In this document: positions 1 through 8,581 of the stretch, one piece after another | Layout of the letters: the number at the start of each line of letters is the position of its first letter | How positions within the stretch are numbered: the stretch's first letter is position 1 | From: Corynebacterium glyciniphilum AJ 3170 | GTDB lineage: Bacteria > Actinomycetota > Actinomycetes > Mycobacteriales > Mycobacteriaceae | DNA length: 64,000 bases | Reading direction: 5' to 3' | NCBI RefSeq assembly: GCF_000626675.1 | Contig: NZ_CP006842.1 | Location: 3,224,001 to 3,288,000 of the forward strand | Program-made: the position numbers and the translations under genes | Notes under the pieces: model-generated | Databases searched by the model: none | The model's input: only the letters and a program-made list of their open reading frames with translations | What the model was told of the DNA's origin: nothing

Positions 1-722
1 ATCCAGATCCACCGTCGTCCTGCCCACCGTCGGACGGTACGGGCCTTACGGCCGTGACCACGCGCCTCGGCGTCCGCCAGCCATCCCTCAAGTTCGGCTG
101 CGAGCAGCCCCGCCCCGAACCAGGACAGAAACGCCCACGGCATGATGTGTGCGTTCACCGCCGCGTCATGCCACGCAATGAACGGCCACACATAACTCAG
201 CGAGCACACCGCAAGGATCGCAGCTACCCTGACCCGGCGGCTACGCCGTCCCACTGCCAGCGCCAACAGCGGCATCAGCAGGTAGAAGAACATCTCCACG
301 CACAGCGACCACAGGTGTGTCAGCCCTCCGACCAGACCGTCCGGCACGTAGTTCTGCAGCAGCAGCAGGTTCGCCACCGTGGCGACCGGTCCCGGCGCAC
401 CGCCCTCGGATGCCACGGGAAACAGCAACAGCACCACAACCACCGTCACCCAGTACGCCGGCATGATCCGTCCAAGGCGTTTCACATAGTAGGACGCCCA
501 CCCGGTGCCCGCAGCGTGACGCCTCCACAGCAGGAAACCGGACAGTGCGAAGAAGACCGGGACGAAGAAGTCCAGCCGTGCCATCATCCGGTTGACCAGT
601 GCCCCGGTGTCGTTACCGGTCTGGAACGCGACATGGGCGACGATGATCCCCAGCGCGGCGACCGCGCGCATCCCCTCCAGGGCGGGGAGGAAAGTTTTCG
701 GGGACCGGCTCGGCGTGCTCAT
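1..722 (-). CDS. Acyltransferase 3 family membrane protein, C-terminus cut by window edge
   Basis: This is an integral membrane O-acyltransferase of the acyltransferase-3 (OafA/YrhL) family. Seen: about 240 residues starting at the ATG at 722, with an in-frame stop three codons upstream fixing the start. The N-terminal region has the family pattern, GMRAVAALGIIVAH (His about residue 30), followed by FFALSGFLLWRR and several hydrophobic segments. The gene runs off the left edge, so its C-terminus is unknown. Known: in Corynebacterium an acyltransferase of this family near the mycolate cluster (TmaT) acetylates trehalose monomycolate before MmpL-mediated export. Inferred: the position next to DUF3068 and upstream of the mycolate genes makes TmaT the leading candidate, but other sugar or lipid O-acetyltransferases cannot be excluded. 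Confidence 0.8.
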   Translation of the reverse strand, partial: MSTPSRSPKTFLPALEGMRAVAALGIIVAHVAFQTGNDTGALVNRMMARLDFFVPVFFALSGFLLWRRHAAGTGWASYYVKRLGRIMPAYWVTVVVVLLLFPVASEGGAPGPVATVANLLLLQNYVPDGLVGGLTHLWSLCVEMFFYLLMPLLALAVGRRSRRVRVAAILAVCSLSYVWPFIAWHDAAVNAHIMPWAFLSWFGAGLLAAELEGWLADAEARGHGRKARTVRRWAGRRWIW

Positions 723-892
723 CGTCGATCAGGATACCGTGGTGACGCTACTCTCCGAGCCTCTCACGGGTGAACGTCTCTCACCATTATTGTTTTTCGA
801 GGCGCGTTCCTCCGCGGCATCGTAGTTTCAGCCGGTAAAGTAGCCGTGAATACTCCGCCCGCTGACGTTCACCAGGACAGGAACCAGGCCAC

Positions 893-2146
893 ATGAAGAA
901 GGTCTTCTCCCACCTCGCCATCATTCTCGGCGCCGCACTGCTGGTCATTGCACTGGCATTGCCGATCTACGTCCTTCCCAAAGGCAAGGTCATCCCAAAG
1001 GACATCGAGTCGGCGACCGTCACCAAGGTCACGCCAGGGATCCTGACCGACGCCGGGGCGCTTGCCGCCGACGAGCCCGTCGCCGGCAAGGACTCACTGC
1101 CGGAGTGCCGGGGGGAGAACAAGGTGGTCAGCTGCTTCATTTGGCCGGAGACCGACATCCAGTCCCAACGGTTCGTCCGGGCCCAGGACCCCACCGACGA
1201 TGACGAGGTCACCCTGGAGGCCGGTGGCACCGTCTACCGGGCTGACCTGCCCGAGCCGGAGAACCTGCTCTCCGCCGAGATCGACCGGGTGACCCTCGAC
1301 CGCAAGACCGCCTTCCCCATCGATGAGCCAACCTCGTCGCTGAACATCACCGCCCCCGGCCCGGACGGCGGCAACGTCCAGGAGGACGTCCCGCAGTTCA
1401 CCCGCACGGGACTGCAGTTCCAGTTCCCGTTCAACACCGAGAAGAAGGCCTACCCGTTCTTCGACCACCGTCTCATGGAGACCAACGACATCGATTTTGT
1501 CGACCAGGAGAAGATGGACGGTGAAACGGTCTACCGCTTCGAGCAGGAGATCGGGCCGTCGGAGATGTACCCCAACGTCGAGGCCATGCTCAAGGGCGAT
1601 GGTGAGCTCAGCGCCGCCGACCGCCAGTCCCTCGGTTCCCTGAAGCTGGCGTTCCCGGCCGCGAAGTGGGGGCTCACACCCGACGAGGTCGACGGATGGG
1701 ACCCGGAGGACGAGCCCGCAGCGACCAGCGAGGACGAGGAGGGGTCGGACGAAGACGCCGCAGACGCTGACCTGGGCCCTGAGGTCGAGATGAGCAGGTA
1801 CTACACGGTCAACCGCGTCCTGCGCGTCCAGCCGGATACCGGCGTCATCGTCCACGGCGCCGAGGAAGTCTGGATGTTCTACGCCCGCGACGACGCGGAA
1901 GCAGAGGAGATGGCCAAGCCCGAGAACCGCGAGCGCGAGCTGGAGAACCCGACCCGCACCGCCCTGTACTACCCCGGTGAGTTCAACGACGAGACCCACG
2001 AGAACCAGATGACCCGGGCGAAGGATGGCCTGAAGTCCATGGACCTCATCGGCACGTACATCCCGTGGGGCGCCGGGATCATCGGCGTCATTCTGCTCAT
2101 CATCGGTTTCCTGCTCTCCCGGTCCGCCGGTCGCCACCGCAACTGA
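893..2146 (+). CDS. DUF3068 (PorA family) membrane-anchored envelope protein
   Basis: The 417-residue protein has one transmembrane helix at each end (about residues 6-28 and 394-412) and a large presumably extracytoplasmic domain between them. This is the architecture of DUF3068 proteins, which databases often label porin PorA family although no porin activity is implied. A very acidic linker rich in Glu and Asp lies at about residues 274-300. Homologues are conserved in mycolate-containing actinobacteria close to the acyltransferase and mycolate genes. The molecular function is unknown; a role in envelope lipid handling is inferred from gene neighbourhood only. The ATG at 893 directly precedes the charged residues and hydrophobic core of the first helix, supporting the start. 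Confidence 0.8.
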   Translation: MKKVFSHLAIILGAALLVIALALPIYVLPKGKVIPKDIESATVTKVTPGILTDAGALAADEPVAGKDSLPECRGENKVVSCFIWPETDIQSQRFVRAQDPTDDDEVTLEAGGTVYRADLPEPENLLSAEIDRVTLDRKTAFPIDEPTSSLNITAPGPDGGNVQEDVPQFTRTGLQFQFPFNTEKKAYPFFDHRLMETNDIDFVDQEKMDGETVYRFEQEIGPSEMYPNVEAMLKGDGELSAADRQSLGSLKLAFPAAKWGLTPDEVDGWDPEDEPAATSEDEEGSDEDAADADLGPEVEMSRYYTVNRVLRVQPDTGVIVHGAEEVWMFYARDDAEAEEMAKPENRERELENPTRTALYYPGEFNDETHENQMTRAKDGLKSMDLIGTYIPWGAGIIGVILLIIGFLLSRSAGRHRN

Positions 2147-2186
2147 CACCGGCGGTGCCCGCCGGATGGGGACGGGCCTGTCACCG

Positions 2187-2249
2187 ATTACGCCTCCGTC
2201 TCGCGGCGACCTGCGGTTTCACCGGCAGCGTCTCCCGGCGAGGCGTAAT
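2187..2249. repeat. Widely spaced 10-bp inverted repeat upstream of the 541-aa membrane protein gene
   Basis: ATTACGCCTC at 2187-2196 is mirrored exactly by GAGGCGTAAT at 2240-2249, separated by 43 bases. The right arm overlaps a TAATAT sequence that could be a -10 element for the gene starting at 2276. It may be a regulatory inverted repeat or the base of a long stem; no regulator is identified. Confidence 0.4.
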
Positions 2250-2275
2250 ATCCTGCCCCCACCTACGATGAGACG

Positions 2276-3901
2276 ATGACCACGCAGGACCAGAGACCGT
2301 CACCGCTGTCCACGGTGCGTCCGCAGCTCCTGCTCCACCTCTGGTGCGCCCTGCTGGCCTGCGTCGTCTTCTGGCCGTTCCTCTCCACCCTGATCAGCTA
2401 CGCGACACCGGGTTCGGAGGCGGCGTCACTGATCCTCCGTGACATGGTCGTCCCCCACTCCATGGCGTTGAATGACCTGGCCACGGGGCACGACGGACTG
2501 CCCCGTGCCGTCCCGCAGGACACGGTGCTGGCCTGGCTGTCGCCGGTGGTGCCGCCGCCGGTGACGGTCAGCGTCCTCATGCTGGTGGGAGGTTACGTCG
2601 GCGCGCTCGGCGCGGCAGCCATCGCCCGGCAGGTCGGCAGTGGCCGCGGTGTCAGCGCCGCAGCCGTCATCGCCGCGGCAGTCACTCTGTGGAATCCGTA
2701 CGTCGCCGAGCGGTTGCTACAGGGGCACTGGTCAGTCGTCCTCGCCGGGGTGCTGCTACCCGCTGTCGCCCTGAGCGCAATGCGCCGCTCCCCCGCGGCA
2801 GTGGTGTCTCTGGTCGCCCTCACTGCGGTCTGCGCGCTCACCCCGACCGGTCTGATCCTCGCCACCGTGACCGCTGCGGTGGCCGCCCTCGTCGGCAGCG
2901 CGCCTGTGCGACGGGTGCTCACCGTCGTCGGCCTCGGGATCGTCCTGTCGCTCCCCTGGGTCATCCCGACACTGCTCAACGCCGGTGCCGACGCAACACG
3001 GACCGATGCTGCCGGCGCGGCGCTGTTCGCTGCCGGGGCGGAACCGGGGGTCGGCACGCTGGGGGCGTTGGCCGGGCTCGGCGGGATCTGGAATGCCGAG
3101 GCGGTCCCCGGCTCTCGCGAGGCGCTGGCTCCGGTGACCACCGGCGCCGGGGTGATTCTGGCGCTTGCAGCGGTGGTGACTGCCGTCCTGCTGTCGCGTC
3201 GCCGTCAGCTGCGGGGCGGCCCCCTGATCTGGCTGGCCCTGGCGGCCGTCGTCGTCCCCACCCTGATGTCCACTGGGCCGGGGCTTGCCGTGACCGGTTG
3301 GCTCCTTGAGTATGTGCCGGGTGCCGGACTGGTCCGCGACTCCCAGAAGTTCGTGGTGCTCGCCTTACCCGGCCTGATCGTCGTGCTCAGCCAGGGCATT
3401 GTCCGGCTCTCGCGGGGACGGCAGGTCGGGGCCGCAGCCACGGTGCTCGTCCTGGTCTGGGCATCCGTCCCCGCCCTACCGCGGGATATCTCCGAGGTGG
3501 CGCCGGTGCAGCTCGACAGCGCCTACGATGAACTCGCTGACCAGGTCGCTATCTGGCAGAACGATCACGGGACGACGGCCCGGATCCTGTTGTGGCCTCC
3601 CGGCAACTACCGGATGATCGGGGACCGTCCCGCCCTGGATCCGGCGCTCAAGATGCTGCCCGGACGGCCCCTCGACCCCGGGTACCTCATCGTCGACGAC
3701 GCCCTGGTCGACGGGAATCCAGACACGGTCACCGCGCTCAATGAGCTGGCGTCGGGAGAGGACACCCTGGCCGTTCGGGGCATCGATCTGGTCATCGTCG
3801 AGGACGGCGGCCTCGACACCCGTGGCGTGGCCGATGTCCTGAAGGATCGCAACGAGATCTGGTCGTCCGGGCGGTGGAGCCTCTACGCCGTCGACAGGTA
3901 A
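2276..3901 (+). CDS. Polytopic membrane protein of the envelope locus, function unknown
   Basis: The 541-residue protein is mostly hydrophobic, with roughly eleven or twelve transmembrane segments over residues 20-415, then a C-terminal soluble part containing ARILLWPPGNYRMIGDRPAL. The overall look, a multi-helix body followed by a soluble C-terminal domain, recalls GT-C glycosyltransferases, but no diagnostic acidic motif was identified and I do not assign an activity. Corynebacteria have a similar membrane protein between the DUF3068 gene and the mycolate cluster. The ATG at 2276 is the start; the ATG eight bases upstream is out of frame. It ends nine bases before the convergent ABC operon. 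Confidence 0.7.
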   Translation: MTTQDQRPSPLSTVRPQLLLHLWCALLACVVFWPFLSTLISYATPGSEAASLILRDMVVPHSMALNDLATGHDGLPRAVPQDTVLAWLSPVVPPPVTVSVLMLVGGYVGALGAAAIARQVGSGRGVSAAAVIAAAVTLWNPYVAERLLQGHWSVVLAGVLLPAVALSAMRRSPAAVVSLVALTAVCALTPTGLILATVTAAVAALVGSAPVRRVLTVVGLGIVLSLPWVIPTLLNAGADATRTDAAGAALFAAGAEPGVGTLGALAGLGGIWNAEAVPGSREALAPVTTGAGVILALAAVVTAVLLSRRRQLRGGPLIWLALAAVVVPTLMSTGPGLAVTGWLLEYVPGAGLVRDSQKFVVLALPGLIVVLSQGIVRLSRGRQVGAAATVLVLVWASVPALPRDISEVAPVQLDSAYDELADQVAIWQNDHGTTARILLWPPGNYRMIGDRPALDPALKMLPGRPLDPGYLIVDDALVDGNPDTVTALNELASGEDTLAVRGIDLVIVEDGGLDTRGVADVLKDRNEIWSSGRWSLYAVDR

Positions 3902-3910
3902 AAGGGGCGG

Positions 3911-4792
3911 CTACTCCAGCTCCACCTTGCGGTTCCACGAGTACACGGTCCGCCACAGGCAGAGCACTACGAGGATGATCATCGGGGGGATGAAGCCCAG
4001 GGGCATCATCGACTCGTAGGGAGACGTCACACCCGGCTCGCGGCTGATTTCATCCAGGAAGCTGTAGCCGCCCAGCGTCCAGCCTGTGGAGTCGCCGGTG
4101 ACACCCACCGGGATCGCGAACAGTCCGACCAGCGCCACCACCTGGCTGACCATACCGAGCAGGAAGAACACCAGCACCGGTCCGCCGGCACCCAGGGTCT
4201 GCAGCCACCGCTCCTTACCCAGGGAAATGGAGAAGTAATACTGGACGGGCGCCACCAGGGTGGCCAGGTAGCCGCCCACCAGCACGCTGATCATCAGCCA
4301 CGCCGGCACGCTGGAGTCCCCCAGCGCGGCGCGGAGCTCGCGGAACATGTCACCGAGGCCGGTGACCTGCTCGTTCCCGGCGGCGAATCCCGCCCAGAGC
4401 ACGCAGCCGAGAATCAGGGTCACCACCAGGCTCACTGTGGTCACGATCACGGCCCAGAGCATCTTCACGGTGAAGATCCGGCCGCCCTTCACCGGGATGG
4501 TCTGCGTGAGGTAGCCGGAGGCACCGTAGCTGGAACGCCAGTAGTCGACGGCCAGCACAATCTGCATGACCGGGGTGAACCCCATGACCACCATGATTCC
4601 GACGCCGGCGGCGAGGGTGCTGAAAACCGTCCAGTCAACGGCGATCAGCGCGGCGCAGAACAGGATCGCCAGCGCAGCCAGGCCGGTGACGATCGCGAGC
4701 ATGCTGCGGGTGCGCAACCACTCGTAGCGGAAAAGGGTGCGGGTCGGCGTCGTCGCGGTCGTTGCGGTCGTTGCGGTCGTCGCGGTGTTCAT
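3911..4792 (-). CDS. ABC-2 type transporter permease
   Basis: The 293-residue protein is the membrane subunit of a two-gene ABC exporter. It has about six hydrophobic segments from residue 30 onward and no ATP-binding motifs. Its start overlaps the end of the ATPase gene by four bases (ATGA), so the two are translationally coupled in the operon gntR - ATPase - permease. The substrate is unknown; YtrA-regulated exporters of this kind often respond to cell-envelope-active compounds, which is family knowledge rather than evidence here. The N-terminus is odd: residues 3-14 are a Thr/Ala run encoded by four 9-bp tandem repeats (4749-4784), which could vary in copy number. Confidence 0.85.
   Translation of the reverse strand: MNTATTATTATTATTPTRTLFRYEWLRTRSMLAIVTGLAALAILFCAALIAVDWTVFSTLAAGVGIMVVMGFTPVMQIVLAVDYWRSSYGASGYLTQTIPVKGGRIFTVKMLWAVIVTTVSLVVTLILGCVLWAGFAAGNEQVTGLGDMFRELRAALGDSSVPAWLMISVLVGGYLATLVAPVQYYFSISLGKERWLQTLGAGGPVLVFFLLGMVSQVVALVGLFAIPVGVTGDSTGWTLGGYSFLDEISREPGVTSPYESMMPLGFIPPMIILVVLCLWRTVYSWNRKVELE
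4749..4784. repeat. Four tandem copies of a 9-bp repeat inside the permease gene
   Basis: The units GTCGTCGCG, GTCGTTGCG, GTCGTTGCG and GTCGTCGCG run head to tail and encode the Thr-Ala-rich start of the permease. Nine-base units keep the frame, so gain or loss would only lengthen or shorten the cytoplasmic N-terminus. Confidence 0.85.
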
Positions 4793-5502
4793 CGGTACTC
4801 CTCCCGGAAGATGCCGTCCAGGCTGGTGCCGTGGTGTGCGCGCAGGTCATCGGCACTGCCTTGGAGCATCACCTGGCCGTAGCGCATCATCACCACCGCG
4901 TCGAGCATCGGCTCGAGATCATGGACGAGATGAGTGGAAATCAGCAGCAGCGAGTCCTCCGAGAGGTTCGCCATGATGCTCCTGAGTATTGAGTCCCGGG
5001 CGGACGGGTCCACCCCGGAGATCGGTTCGTCGAGCAGATAGACCGGTGTCCGGCGGGACATGGCGATCGCCACCTGCACCTTCTCCCGCATCCCTTTGGA
5101 GAGCTGTTTGATGCGGAGGTTCTCGTCGATCCCGAAGTCGTTGATCATCGAGCGGGCTTTGTCGATGTCGAAGTCGGCGAAGAAGTCGCTCCACATCGTC
5201 AGGCAGAAACTGACCTTGTGGGACGGGATGAGAAATCCGACGTCGGGCAGGAAGGACACGAGCGACTTGGACTCCGGTCCCGGAGCGTGACCGGCGATAG
5301 TCACCTCGCCGTCATACCCTGAAAGGACGCCGGCCAGGGTCTTGAGCAGTGTCGTCTTGCCGCAGCCGTTCTCGCCGAGCAGGCCGATGATCTGCCCGGG
5401 GCGCAGGTCGAGGTCGATCGTCGCCAGTGCTGTCCGGCTGCCGTAGTTCTTGCTGAGCCCACGGGTGTGGATCAGGCCCGTGGCGTATTGTGTGTCCGTC
5501 AT
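4789..5502 (-). CDS. ABC transporter ATP-binding protein
   Basis: The 237-residue cytoplasmic ATPase powers the exporter with the downstream permease. Visible motifs in order are Walker A GLLGENGCGKTTLLK (about residues 38-52), the signature region LSKGMREKVQVA, Walker B VYLLDEPISGVD, and the H-loop LLISTH. It overlaps the GntR gene upstream and the permease downstream by four bases each, a tight three-gene operon. The sequence resembles the YtrB/EcsA-like exporter ATPases that accompany YtrA-type GntR regulators. The transported substrate cannot be read from sequence. Confidence 0.92.
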   Translation of the reverse strand: MTDTQYATGLIHTRGLSKNYGSRTALATIDLDLRPGQIIGLLGENGCGKTTLLKTLAGVLSGYDGEVTIAGHAPGPESKSLVSFLPDVGFLIPSHKVSFCLTMWSDFFADFDIDKARSMINDFGIDENLRIKQLSKGMREKVQVAIAMSRRTPVYLLDEPISGVDPSARDSILRSIMANLSEDSLLLISTHLVHDLEPMLDAVVMMRYGQVMLQGSADDLRAHHGTSLDGIFREEYR

Positions 5503-5885
5503 TGCTCCTCCATCTCAGTGTCCGTTTCTCCCCACCTGGTCGTGACGAGGGCTTCAGCCTCGTTCCGGCTCAATGCCAGTCCGCGGACGCGCCGGACGAA
5601 ATCGTCGACGGCGCCGCGTGCCAGGTTCTGTCGTTCCTCGTTGATCCGGTCGTCGTCCTCGGTGACGAACCGCCCGACCGTCCGCTCGGTGCGGCACAGC
5701 CCGGCGCGCTCCAGCTCACTCAGCGACCGTTGGACGGTGTTCGGGTTCACGCCCAGTTCGGCAGCGAGGTCGCGGACGCCGGGAAGGCGGGACCCTGGTT
5801 GCCAGTGACCGACCACGATGCGCCGTGAGAACTCCGCGAGCAGCTGACTCCAGATCGGGGACGAGTTGTCGAATTCCACGGCCAC
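5499..5885 (-). CDS. GntR family regulator, YtrA subfamily
   Basis: The 128-residue regulator has an N-terminal winged helix-turn-helix (about residues 10-75, with GSRLPGVRDLAAELGVNPNTVQRSLSELE split across it) and only a short helical C-terminal tail. This is the compact YtrA form that lacks a large effector domain. It is first in the operon with the ABC exporter and is expected to repress it. A perfect 20-bp palindrome at 5928-5947, 42 bases before its start codon, is the likely operator. The inducing signal is unknown. Confidence 0.92.
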   Translation of the reverse strand: MAVEFDNSSPIWSQLLAEFSRRIVVGHWQPGSRLPGVRDLAAELGVNPNTVQRSLSELERAGLCRTERTVGRFVTEDDDRINEERQNLARGAVDDFVRRVRGLALSRNEAEALVTTRWGETDTEMEEQ

Positions 5886-5927
5886 CTCCTCACTGCGTTT
5901 CCGCCTCTTGTTCTCCCAATGTATCTC

Positions 5928-5947
5928 TGTATTAGGTACCTAATACA
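5928..5947. promoter_or_regulatory. Perfect 20-bp palindrome, probable operator of the GntR/ABC operon
   Basis: TGTATTAGGTACCTAATACA reads identically on both strands and lies just upstream of the GntR gene. YtrA-type regulators bind palindromes of this size in their own promoters, so autoregulation is the simple reading. The AT-rich ends also look like part of the -10/-35 region. Confidence 0.8.
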
Positions 5948-6087
5948 CTGACACGACGAAGTGCTGTTGTCAATACCCGCTCTCCCCGGAGTTACGCTGT
6001 TCGAACTCTGAAAAACGCGCTTTCGCACTCTCTGACCTGCTGCTACAGTCCCTATCCGACGCACGGTCCACGCCGTGCGTCACCCCA

Positions 6088-6212
6088 TGAGAAGGGGAGT
6101 AGTTCCCGGCCTCACCCGCCGGAGTTGTGTCGACATACCGGCCGTCCCACACGGCCCGGCACCACACCTGCACAGCAACTGCGTGTAACAGGCGAACGAG
6201 ACCTTCGGCCCA
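6088..6212 (+). ncRNA. yybP-ykoY (Mn2+) riboswitch upstream of mntP
   Basis: The leader contains the two conserved hallmarks of the yybP-ykoY class. The 5' element AAGGGGAGTAG is at about 6092-6102 and the 3' element ACGAGACCTTCGGCC is at 6196-6210. Between them is a GC-rich hairpin region containing CGACATACCGGCCG. The next gene is the Mn2+ exporter mntP, a classic target of this manganese-sensing RNA. The boundaries are approximate and the fold was judged by eye. The switch probably raises mntP expression at high Mn2+, by translation or termination control; which one is not evident. Confidence 0.8.
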
Positions 6213-6253
6213 GCCCCCATGCCGGAACAGCCGAAGAAGAGGTCACCGACACC

Positions 6254-6811
6254 ATGACAATCACCCAGCTCCTGCTCATCGCACTGGGCGTCTCCGCCGA
6301 CGCCTTTGCCGTCTCCATCGTCCAGGGCACCACGATCCGCCAACACGTCATGCGCCGCATACTGCTGCTCTCCCTGGTCTTCGGCGCCTTTCAAGCCGTG
6401 ATGCCGTTGCTCGGCTGGGCGCTGGGCTCGTCGGTCGCAGGCCTCGTCGAGAGCATCGACCACTGGATCGCCTTTGCCCTGCTCGCCGGGATCGGAACGA
6501 AGATGATCGTGGACAGCGTCACCGCCGGCCCGTCCGACACGACGGCCGCGGTGTTCACCGTCCGCTCCGTCCTCACCCTCGGCATCGCGACGAGCATCGA
6601 CGCCCTCGCTGTGGGTATCGGCTTCGCCCTGGTGCCGATCAACATCCTCATTGCCGTGGGACTGATCGGAGTGACGACGTTCCTGGCGTCCCTGCTCGGC
6701 GGATGGCTCGGCCACCACGGGGGCCGGAAGCTCGGCACGCCCGCCACGATCATCGGCGGACTCGTCCTCATCGGCATCGGCGTGAGCATCCTGGTCGAGC
6801 ATCTGGCGTAG
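6254..6811 (+). CDS. mntP: Manganese efflux pump MntP
   Basis: The 185-residue protein is a six-helix inner-membrane exporter of the MntP (YebN) family. The N-terminal repeat starts MTITQLLLIALGVSADAFAVS and the second repeat contains ATSIDALAVGIG, giving the conserved Asp residues in two related halves (about residues 16 and 115). The ATG at 6254 was chosen because it begins exactly at the conserved first helix and is preceded by AAGAAGAGG; an in-frame opening further upstream would run through the riboswitch. Mn2+ efflux under riboswitch control is the expected role. Confidence 0.93.
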   Translation: MTITQLLLIALGVSADAFAVSIVQGTTIRQHVMRRILLLSLVFGAFQAVMPLLGWALGSSVAGLVESIDHWIAFALLAGIGTKMIVDSVTAGPSDTTAAVFTVRSVLTLGIATSIDALAVGIGFALVPINILIAVGLIGVTTFLASLLGGWLGHHGGRKLGTPATIIGGLVLIGIGVSILVEHLA

Positions 6812-6847
6812 ACTGGTTTCCCCGTCGGCAGTACCGCAGGAGACGTC

Positions 6848-7300
6848 ATGGATGAATACTGGGGAGACGTTGTTCCCTTTCAGAGACCCCCGGGACGCGA
6901 GCGCCGTCCGGGCGCATACGTCGTCGGTCTACTGACTGCCGTCGCCCTCTTCGGGATTGCCGCCGCCCTGTCGCAGCTCCTCCCCCGCAACACCGCCGAC
7001 GACCTGTATCCGCTCATCAGCTCACTGGTGGCGGGCGGTATCCTGCTCATCCTCGTTGTCGGTGTCGCGGCAGCGAGTGTCCTGTGGCCGGACAAGATTC
7101 TCGCGCTGGTGACGGCGGTGTGCTTCATCATTGCCGCCGCCGCCTACCCCACGTCACGGGCAGAACAGAATCTTCCGGTCATCTTCTCGCTCGGCGTTCT
7201 CTATCCCCTCGGACGTGCGCTGGGTCTGGCATGCCTGCTCGTTCTCGTGTCCCGTGTTGCCCGGAGACTGTTCCGGGGTCGCCCGGCTGTCACTCCATGA
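6848..7300 (+). CDS. Small four-helix membrane protein, function unknown
   Basis: The 150-residue protein has a charged N-terminus and about four transmembrane segments (roughly residues 25-45, 55-80, 83-102 and 115-140). It starts 36 bases after mntP with a good ribosome site (GCAGGAGACGTC before ATG), so it may be co-transcribed. I recognise no family. Its end overlaps the end of the convergent glycosyltransferase gene by 11 bases. Confidence 0.65.
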   Translation: MDEYWGDVVPFQRPPGRERRPGAYVVGLLTAVALFGIAAALSQLLPRNTADDLYPLISSLVAGGILLILVVGVAAASVLWPDKILALVTAVCFIIAAAAYPTSRAEQNLPVIFSLGVLYPLGRALGLACLLVLVSRVARRLFRGRPAVTP

Positions 7301-8399
7301 GGCCGGTGAGCAGCTCTTCCCACGCCGCGCCGGTGCGCTGCCACGAGAACGTCCCCGCCCGCTCCTGTGCCGCTGCCCCCAGCGTCGCCAGGCGGGACGG
7401 ATCCTCCAACAATTGGCCCAGCGTGTTGATCAGTCCCCCTTCCGAGTTGACCAGCACGCCGGTGACCCCGTCAACGACACTGTCGCGCAGGCCGGCCGAC
7501 GAGCGGTAACCCAACGTGGGCACCCCGTGCAGCCCGGCCTCGATGACCGCGAGTCCCCAGCCTTCCTTCCTGCTGGGCAGGATGTGCAGGTCGGCACGCG
7601 CCAGGATGCGGTGCTTGATCTCCTCGGTGACATGACCGTGGAACACCACGTGTCCGGACACCCCGAGATCCTCGGCGTGCCGTCGTAACCGCTCGGACCA
7701 CCACCCGTCACCGATGATGTCGAGGTAGGTCTCCGGATGCCGGGGAAGGACACTGGCCAGGGCATCCATGGCGTGCTCGATCTGCTTGTGCGGCACCAGA
7801 CGCGAGAGGGTGACCAGATGGAACCGTCCTTCGTCCCGCGCGTCACCGGTCGTGACGGAGTCAGGGACATCGACACCGTTACGGATCACCGTGATCCGCC
7901 CACGATCCACTCCGAGGTCCACGAGCTCCTCCGCGCTCGGCTCCGACACCGTCACATAGGGCGTGCTCCGGTGAATCCACGGGGACAGACGCGACTCGAT
8001 GAACCAGCCGATCCGCGACAGCACGGGTCCGGCGACCGGCCACTGTTCACGGTGGCAGTGGTGGGTCAGCAGGACGGCGCGCGCACCGCCACGTCCTGCC
8101 CCGACGATCATGCGCGCGAAGAACGGCACACCATTCTGCGTATCGACCACCACGTCCGGACGCTCGCTCCGCAGCATGTACCACCATGCCCGCGGGTACA
8201 CCGTCAGAGCGCCACCTCCGCGACTGTAGTGGACCCCGTTACGCTGCTCCGACGGCGCCGACCCGGGGTAGCGGGCGGTGCGGAACGTCACCGTGTGCCC
8301 CTGCCGTGCCAGATACTCCGCGACACGCTCAAGATAGACCTCGCTACCACCGCCTTCGGGGTGGCCGGAATCGCGCCAGCACAGCAACAGAACCTTCAT
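7290..8399 (-). CDS. GT4 family glycosyltransferase
   Basis: The 369-residue cytoplasmic GT-B enzyme transfers a sugar from a nucleotide-sugar donor. The N-terminus MKVLLLCWRDSGHPEGGGSE carries the glycine-rich loop of GT4 enzymes. The C-terminal half has FHLVTLSRLVPHKQIE and the EX7E-type region SRKEGWGLAVIEAGLHGVP, with the two donor-binding glutamates. The ATG at 8399 is preferred over an upstream in-frame start because it begins at the conserved first beta strand. Known: corynebacteria carry a GT4 enzyme in this part of the envelope locus. The acceptor is not inferable from sequence. Confidence 0.88.
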   Translation of the reverse strand: MKVLLLCWRDSGHPEGGGSEVYLERVAEYLARQGHTVTFRTARYPGSAPSEQRNGVHYSRGGGALTVYPRAWWYMLRSERPDVVVDTQNGVPFFARMIVGAGRGGARAVLLTHHCHREQWPVAGPVLSRIGWFIESRLSPWIHRSTPYVTVSEPSAEELVDLGVDRGRITVIRNGVDVPDSVTTGDARDEGRFHLVTLSRLVPHKQIEHAMDALASVLPRHPETYLDIIGDGWWSERLRRHAEDLGVSGHVVFHGHVTEEIKHRILARADLHILPSRKEGWGLAVIEAGLHGVPTLGYRSSAGLRDSVVDGVTGVLVNSEGGLINTLGQLLEDPSRLATLGAAAQERAGTFSWQRTGAAWEELLTGLME

Positions 8400-8490
8400 G
8401 ACCGTTCTCACGATACAGGCATGGCACGGGGTCCCTGCCGATCTAATATCATCGTGTCCCCAGAGCCGGAGAGGACCGGCTGCCACAGAA

Positions 8491-8500
8491 CTGTGCACAG
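8491..8500. promoter_or_regulatory. Short palindrome in the HEPN/glycosyltransferase intergenic region
   Basis: CTGTGCACAG is a perfect 10-bp palindrome, flanked by further TGT/ACA half-sites (CCACAATGTTGTACACAG). It sits between two divergent genes and could be an operator; the support is only sequence symmetry. Confidence 0.3.
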
Positions 8501-8581
8501 CCACAATGTTGTACACAGCCTCAAGGACTCCCGTGCTCGGCGTCCCCGAGAGATTGATTACCTGCAGCTACCGTTCTGTGC

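Noticed and set aside
8400..8516. Upstream in-frame start for the GT4 glycosyltransferase
   Set aside because: The added 39 residues have no family similarity, and the conserved first strand begins at the ATG at 8399.
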